Part shown: positions 60,531 to 64,000 of the stretch, piece after piece | Position numbering within the stretch: the stretch's first letter is position 1 | Layout of the letters: each line of letters opens with the position of its first letter | NCBI GenBank assembly: GCA_020722725.1 | Contig: DYKG01000012.1 | Coordinates: 1 to 64,000, forward strand | DNA from: Candidatus Methylomirabilis sp. | Lineage (GTDB): Bacteria; Muiribacteriota; Ozemobacteria; Ozemobacterales; Ozemobacteraceae | Length of the DNA: 64,000 bases | Reading direction: 5' to 3' | Made by a program: the position numbers and the translations under genes | The notes under the pieces: model-generated | The model's input: the letters and a program-made list of their open reading frames with translations, nothing else | Databases searched by the model: none | What the model was told of the DNA's origin: nothing

Positions 60531-62663
60531 ATGAATCCAGACGGAAATGGGGAGATCAGCAACGAATTCTTCAAGAAGTTGAATCAGCAGATTGTCCAGA
60601 AAGACAATCTGATCAAGTTATTGCAGCTCCAGATTCGCAATTTGAAAAGCCAGATCGACGCTGGTGGGTCGGGCTCTGAAGATTCTGCTGAAATTAAGAA
60701 GGCATTAGAAGAAAAATCGCTTGAAATTGAAAAACTTCAAGCTGAATTAAATGAACAGAAAAGTCAGTTTGACCTTTTCAGCCGGGAAAAAGATGAGCAG
60801 ATTCAGGCTCTCAACCGCATGCTTGAAGAACAGCAGTCGGGTGGGGGTTCAGACAGCTTTGAAGATCCGAGAGTAGCTGATCTTGAAGCTCAACTGGCTG
60901 CCATGTCAATAGAGCTTCAGACTGTCAAAACTCAGCCTTCGCCTGAGCTCATTTCTGAGTTGGCTTCTCGCGACCAGATGATCGAAGAGCTTCGCCAGGA
61001 AATAGAAAATTTAAAGGCTTCTTCCGGCAATGAAAATGTGCAGATTCAGCAATACCGTATCGAGGCCGAAGCTGTCAAGGCCGATCTGAAACAGGCTGAA
61101 ACAGTGATTGCCCAGCTGAATGACCAGATCAAAGAAAGAGATCTACAGCTTCAGGAGCTTAAAACGGCAGCTCTTGAGCCGATCTCAAACGCTGCCGACG
61201 AGTCGATTGCCAGAGTTGTTGAATTAGAGCAGGATATTGAAACCCTGCGAAGTCTGCTGGCCGAAAAAGACGAGGCTCTTGCTGCCCGGCAGTCTGGCGA
61301 ACCGGCTGTAGATCCTCAGATTATGGCTGAGCTTGCTGAGGCCAAAGCACAGGTAGAAATGTTTAAATCCCGTATGGCTGATTTGCAGAATGCTGCGCCG
61401 ACCCTCCCTGCCGGCGTTGCAGAAGAGCTTGATCGCCTGCGTGAAGAAAATACCAGACTTGCCGAACTTGAACAGAAAATAGCCTTCCTGCAGGCTGATT
61501 CTGATCAGCTTGCCGAAACCGCAATGCGCCTGACCGCCGCTGAATCCGAAAGAGAACAATTGGCTGCTCAGGTTGAAAAACTCAGTAACCAGGGCGAATC
61601 GGCCCAGGAACAATCTCTTAAACTTGAAGTTGCCAGGCTCAAACAGGAACTCGCCAATCGAGACGACGAAGTTGCGCGGCTGCGGGTATCGATTGAAGCT
61701 CGCGGTGACGAAAGCATGAGTGATCCGACTCTGCGTGAAGAAGTCGAACAATTGACCAGGCAGGTTGCCGACCAGCTTCTTGCAATTCAAAACTTTGAGG
61801 GAATGCTGAACAAGGCAAAAGAACAGATCGATTCGAAAAATCTTGAAATCGATGCTTTGCGTGCCAGGGTTTCGCAGACTTCACAGTCACAGGCCGTAAT
61901 ACCGGTAAGTGGCGATAGCGAAATTATCAGCAGTTTTATTGATTTCTTCGATGGCCTTGATTCATTCCTGGCACGCAATCCGCTTCCAGAGCTACATGGA
62001 CTGCATCAGAAGCTGCTTGATCGTTTGATCATTCCCAATCAGATTCACTATTTCCCGGTAATCTCTGAAGAATTCGATCCGGAAAAGCATATCGCAACCG
62101 ATTACTTCAGATCTGATCGATTCCCTGAAAGATGCGTGGTTTTTGAAGTTGAAAAGGGCTACGCAAAAGGCGATTCCATCATTAAAAAATCCAAGGTATG
62201 GGTGGTGCAGAACCTTTTCAACTGCATGGAATGTAATGCAATGCAAAGCAACTCTGACAGCCGGTTTTGTCATATGTGCGGTGCCAAAATGGTTGCACCT
62301 AACGGCCTGCCAGTAGACAGCCTGCCGGAATTCTCGCCGACCCCGGCAACCTATCAGCGTTTTGCCGAACGAATGATCGAAAAGGGCGAAGTCGAAAAAG
62401 CCAAAGAATACCTGCGATCCGGACTTGAACTCGATAACAATTTTGTGCCCCTGCTGGTCAAGCTTGGTGACATCAAAGCCTCTGAATCAAACTATGATGA
62501 AGCTCTTGAGTTGCTCAACAAAGCCTTCAGCCTCAAGCAGGATTCCAAGGTGCAGGAAAAAATCAAGGCGATCGAAGTTAAGCTCAGTATTTTCAAACAG
62601 GCCCAGAGCCTCAAGCTTGATCCTGAAGAATTCAGCAAGCTGGTCAATCTTATTCAAAAATAA
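60531..62663 (+). CDS. Coiled-coil protein with zinc ribbon and TPR tail
   Basis: 710 residues. Residues of about 12-450 are almost continuous coiled coil, rich in Glu, Gln and Leu. A globular stretch follows (FIDFFDGLDSFLARNPLPELHGLHQ), then a zinc ribbon (CMECNAMQSNSDSRFCHMC) and two TPR-like units (AERMIEKGEVEKAKEYLRSGLELDN). No signal peptide or membrane helix, so cytoplasmic. GGAGAAGG precedes the ATG. Its role is unknown; the fold order suggests a scaffold or tether. valS follows after 17 bases. Confidence 0.75.
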   Translation: MNPDGNGEISNEFFKKLNQQIVQKDNLIKLLQLQIRNLKSQIDAGGSGSEDSAEIKKALEEKSLEIEKLQAELNEQKSQFDLFSREKDEQIQALNRMLEEQQSGGGSDSFEDPRVADLEAQLAAMSIELQTVKTQPSPELISELASRDQMIEELRQEIENLKASSGNENVQIQQYRIEAEAVKADLKQAETVIAQLNDQIKERDLQLQELKTAALEPISNAADESIARVVELEQDIETLRSLLAEKDEALAARQSGEPAVDPQIMAELAEAKAQVEMFKSRMADLQNAAPTLPAGVAEELDRLREENTRLAELEQKIAFLQADSDQLAETAMRLTAAESEREQLAAQVEKLSNQGESAQEQSLKLEVARLKQELANRDDEVARLRVSIEARGDESMSDPTLREEVEQLTRQVADQLLAIQNFEGMLNKAKEQIDSKNLEIDALRARVSQTSQSQAVIPVSGDSEIISSFIDFFDGLDSFLARNPLPELHGLHQKLLDRLIIPNQIHYFPVISEEFDPEKHIATDYFRSDRFPERCVVFEVEKGYAKGDSIIKKSKVWVVQNLFNCMECNAMQSNSDSRFCHMCGAKMVAPNGLPVDSLPEFSPTPATYQRFAERMIEKGEVEKAKEYLRSGLELDNNFVPLLVKLGDIKASESNYDEALELLNKAFSLKQDSKVQEKIKAIEVKLSIFKQAQSLKLDPEEFSKLVNLIQK

Positions 62664-62680
62664 TCAACCGGGAACATCTT

Positions 62681-64000
62681 ATGTCACAGAATGCCGATAT
62701 CCTTCCAAAAGCCTATGATCCTGCCCAGGTAGAAACCTCGGTTTACCATAAATGGGAAGAAAACCGATGTTTTCATGCTGATGAAAAATCATATAAAAAG
62801 CCCTATTGCATAGTCATTCCGCCACCTAACGTCACTGGAATGCTTACTATGGGTCATGTTCTTAATAATACTCTCCAGGATATCCTGATCAGACACCAGC
62901 GCATGCTTGGTCACGAGACACTATGGCTCCCGGGAACCGACCACGCCGGCATTGCCACACAAAATGTGGTTGAAAAAGCTCTGGCCAAAGAAAAAATTAC
63001 CCGCCATGACCTCGGACGCAAAAAATTTCTCGATAAAGTCTGGGCCTGGAAGGAAAAATATGGCGGCATCATTCTCAGTCAGCTTAAAAGACTGGGTTGC
63101 TCATGCGACTGGCAGCGCGAGCGCTTCACCATGGATGAAGGGCTGAGCGCCGCCGTTCAAAAAAGCTTCATCAAGCTTTATCGCGATGGGCTGATTTATA
63201 AGGGAAAATACATTATCAACTGGTGCCCACGCTGTCGCACCGCTCTTTCTGACGAAGAAAAAATTCCCGAAGATACCAGGGGCAATCTCTGGCACATTCG
63301 CTACCCGCGCAAAGATGGAAAAGGCTTTGTCGTGGTTGCGACCACCCGCCCCGAAACCATGTTTGGTGATACTGCTGTAGCGGTTAACCCCGCCGATGAA
63401 CGCTATGCCGACCTGATCGGCAAAACTCTGATTTTGCCGTTCGTTAACCGTGAAATTCCGGTTATCGTTGATGATTATGTTGATCGGGCATTTGGTTCTG
63501 GTGCCGTAAAAATCACGCCCGCTCACGATCCCAATGATTTTGAAATGGGTCGCCGGCATAATCTTGAACAGGTTATCGTCATGGATGAAGGCGGCGTCAT
63601 GAACGAGCTTGCCGGTGAATTTGCCGGTATGGATCGCTTTGTTGCCCGCAAGGCGGTTGTCGAAGCTCTTGAAGCCAAAGGCCTGCTTGAAAAAATTGAA
63701 GATCACGAACTGGCGGTAGGGCATTGCGAAAGATGCAAAACCGTTATTGAACCATATCTTTCAGACCAGTGGTTCGTAAAAATGAAACCTCTGGCAGTGA
63801 AAGCCATTGAAGCGGTTAACCGCGGCAAGCTCAGATTTACCCCGAACCGCTGGGTTGGCGTTTACCTGCACTGGATGGAAAACATCCGTGACTGGTGTAT
63901 CAGCCGCCAATTGTGGTGGGGCCACCGAATTCCCGCCTATAGCTGTCAGAGCTGCAAAGAGGTCATTGTTTCTGAATCTCAGCCGGAAAAATGCCCGAAG
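62681..64000 (+). CDS. valS: Valyl-tRNA synthetase, N-terminal part (runs off the window)
   Basis: 440 codons visible without a stop. MSQNADILPKAYDPAQVE is the usual opening. The HIGH-type motif region is PPPNVTGMLTMGH, the editing domain shows ATTRPETMFGDTAVAVNP and ITPAHDPNDFEMGRRH, and WCISRQLWWGHRIPAY confirms the identity. The first histidine of the common HMGH is threonine here. Class I enzyme that charges tRNA-Val and edits Thr-tRNA. The C-terminal half lies outside. Confidence 0.96.
   Translation, partial: MSQNADILPKAYDPAQVETSVYHKWEENRCFHADEKSYKKPYCIVIPPPNVTGMLTMGHVLNNTLQDILIRHQRMLGHETLWLPGTDHAGIATQNVVEKALAKEKITRHDLGRKKFLDKVWAWKEKYGGIILSQLKRLGCSCDWQRERFTMDEGLSAAVQKSFIKLYRDGLIYKGKYIINWCPRCRTALSDEEKIPEDTRGNLWHIRYPRKDGKGFVVVATTRPETMFGDTAVAVNPADERYADLIGKTLILPFVNREIPVIVDDYVDRAFGSGAVKITPAHDPNDFEMGRRHNLEQVIVMDEGGVMNELAGEFAGMDRFVARKAVVEALEAKGLLEKIEDHELAVGHCERCKTVIEPYLSDQWFVKMKPLAVKAIEAVNRGKLRFTPNRWVGVYLHWMENIRDWCISRQLWWGHRIPAYSCQSCKEVIVSESQPEKCPK

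Overview
The window reads as chromosomal DNA from an uncultivated or poorly characterised diderm bacterium of moderate GC. Evidence for an outer membrane is indirect: several lipoproteins, a LolA-like protein, a SurA-like chaperone and an O-antigen-ligase-like protein. It also carries genes commonest in Gram-positive and deep-branching phyla (RNase Y, YmdB, a NadD-YqeK fusion, LytR-CpsA-Psr, a YvyF-like zinc protein). With the many TPR, zinc-ribbon and sigma-54 regulator genes this would suit a lineage such as Candidatus Riflebacteria, but that placement is inference. I saw no rRNA, tRNA, CRISPR array, prophage or intact insertion sequence.

Layout. 1-7620: a DegT aminotransferase faces a run of obg, nadD-yqeK, an LCP gene, queA, tgt and a TPR gene, ending at a strong terminator. 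7628-11872: three paralogous lipoproteins. 12030-19629: one leftward bacterial microcompartment (BMC) operon, preceded by a structured intergenic region that may encode a small RNA. 20102-30492: a secreted protein, uvrB, a DppA-like peptidase, a three-gene group with a sigma-54 activator broken by an in-frame amber codon, an MscS-cNMP channel, a YkgJ-type protein and pyruvate kinase. 30660-39344: a TPR protein, a PgeF-like protein, an FN3 lipoprotein, SurA-like, RNase Y and YmdB. 39779-49781: a seven-gene co-directional run of envelope, TPR, NucS-like and signalling genes. 49771-55868: a leftward run of histidine kinase, O-antigen ligase-like/TPR protein, DUF192 lipoprotein and PTS enzyme I. 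55979-64000: surE, birA, a Ser/Asp-rich exported protein, a YvyF-like protein, a coiled-coil/zinc-ribbon/TPR protein and the 5' part of valS.

The BMC operon is the centrepiece. In transcription order it encodes a three-part protein (flavoprotein-like, EutQ-like linker, degenerate triose-phosphate-isomerase-like), PduL, BMC-H, BMC-P, a PduP/EutE-like aldehyde dehydrogenase, PduS, PduT, an RpiB-like protein and phosphopentomutase. It resembles the sugar-phosphate-utilising BMC class. It has the iron-sulfur electron conduit of propanediol compartments (PduS plus PduT) but no diol dehydratase, and no DeoC aldolase in the window. The inferred route is nucleoside-derived (deoxy)ribose phosphate to an aldehyde, then acyl-CoA and acyl phosphate, with electrons exported through the shell.

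Coordinates use the start codon best supported by ribosome-binding site or family alignment. Domain calls come from reading the translations, without database searches.
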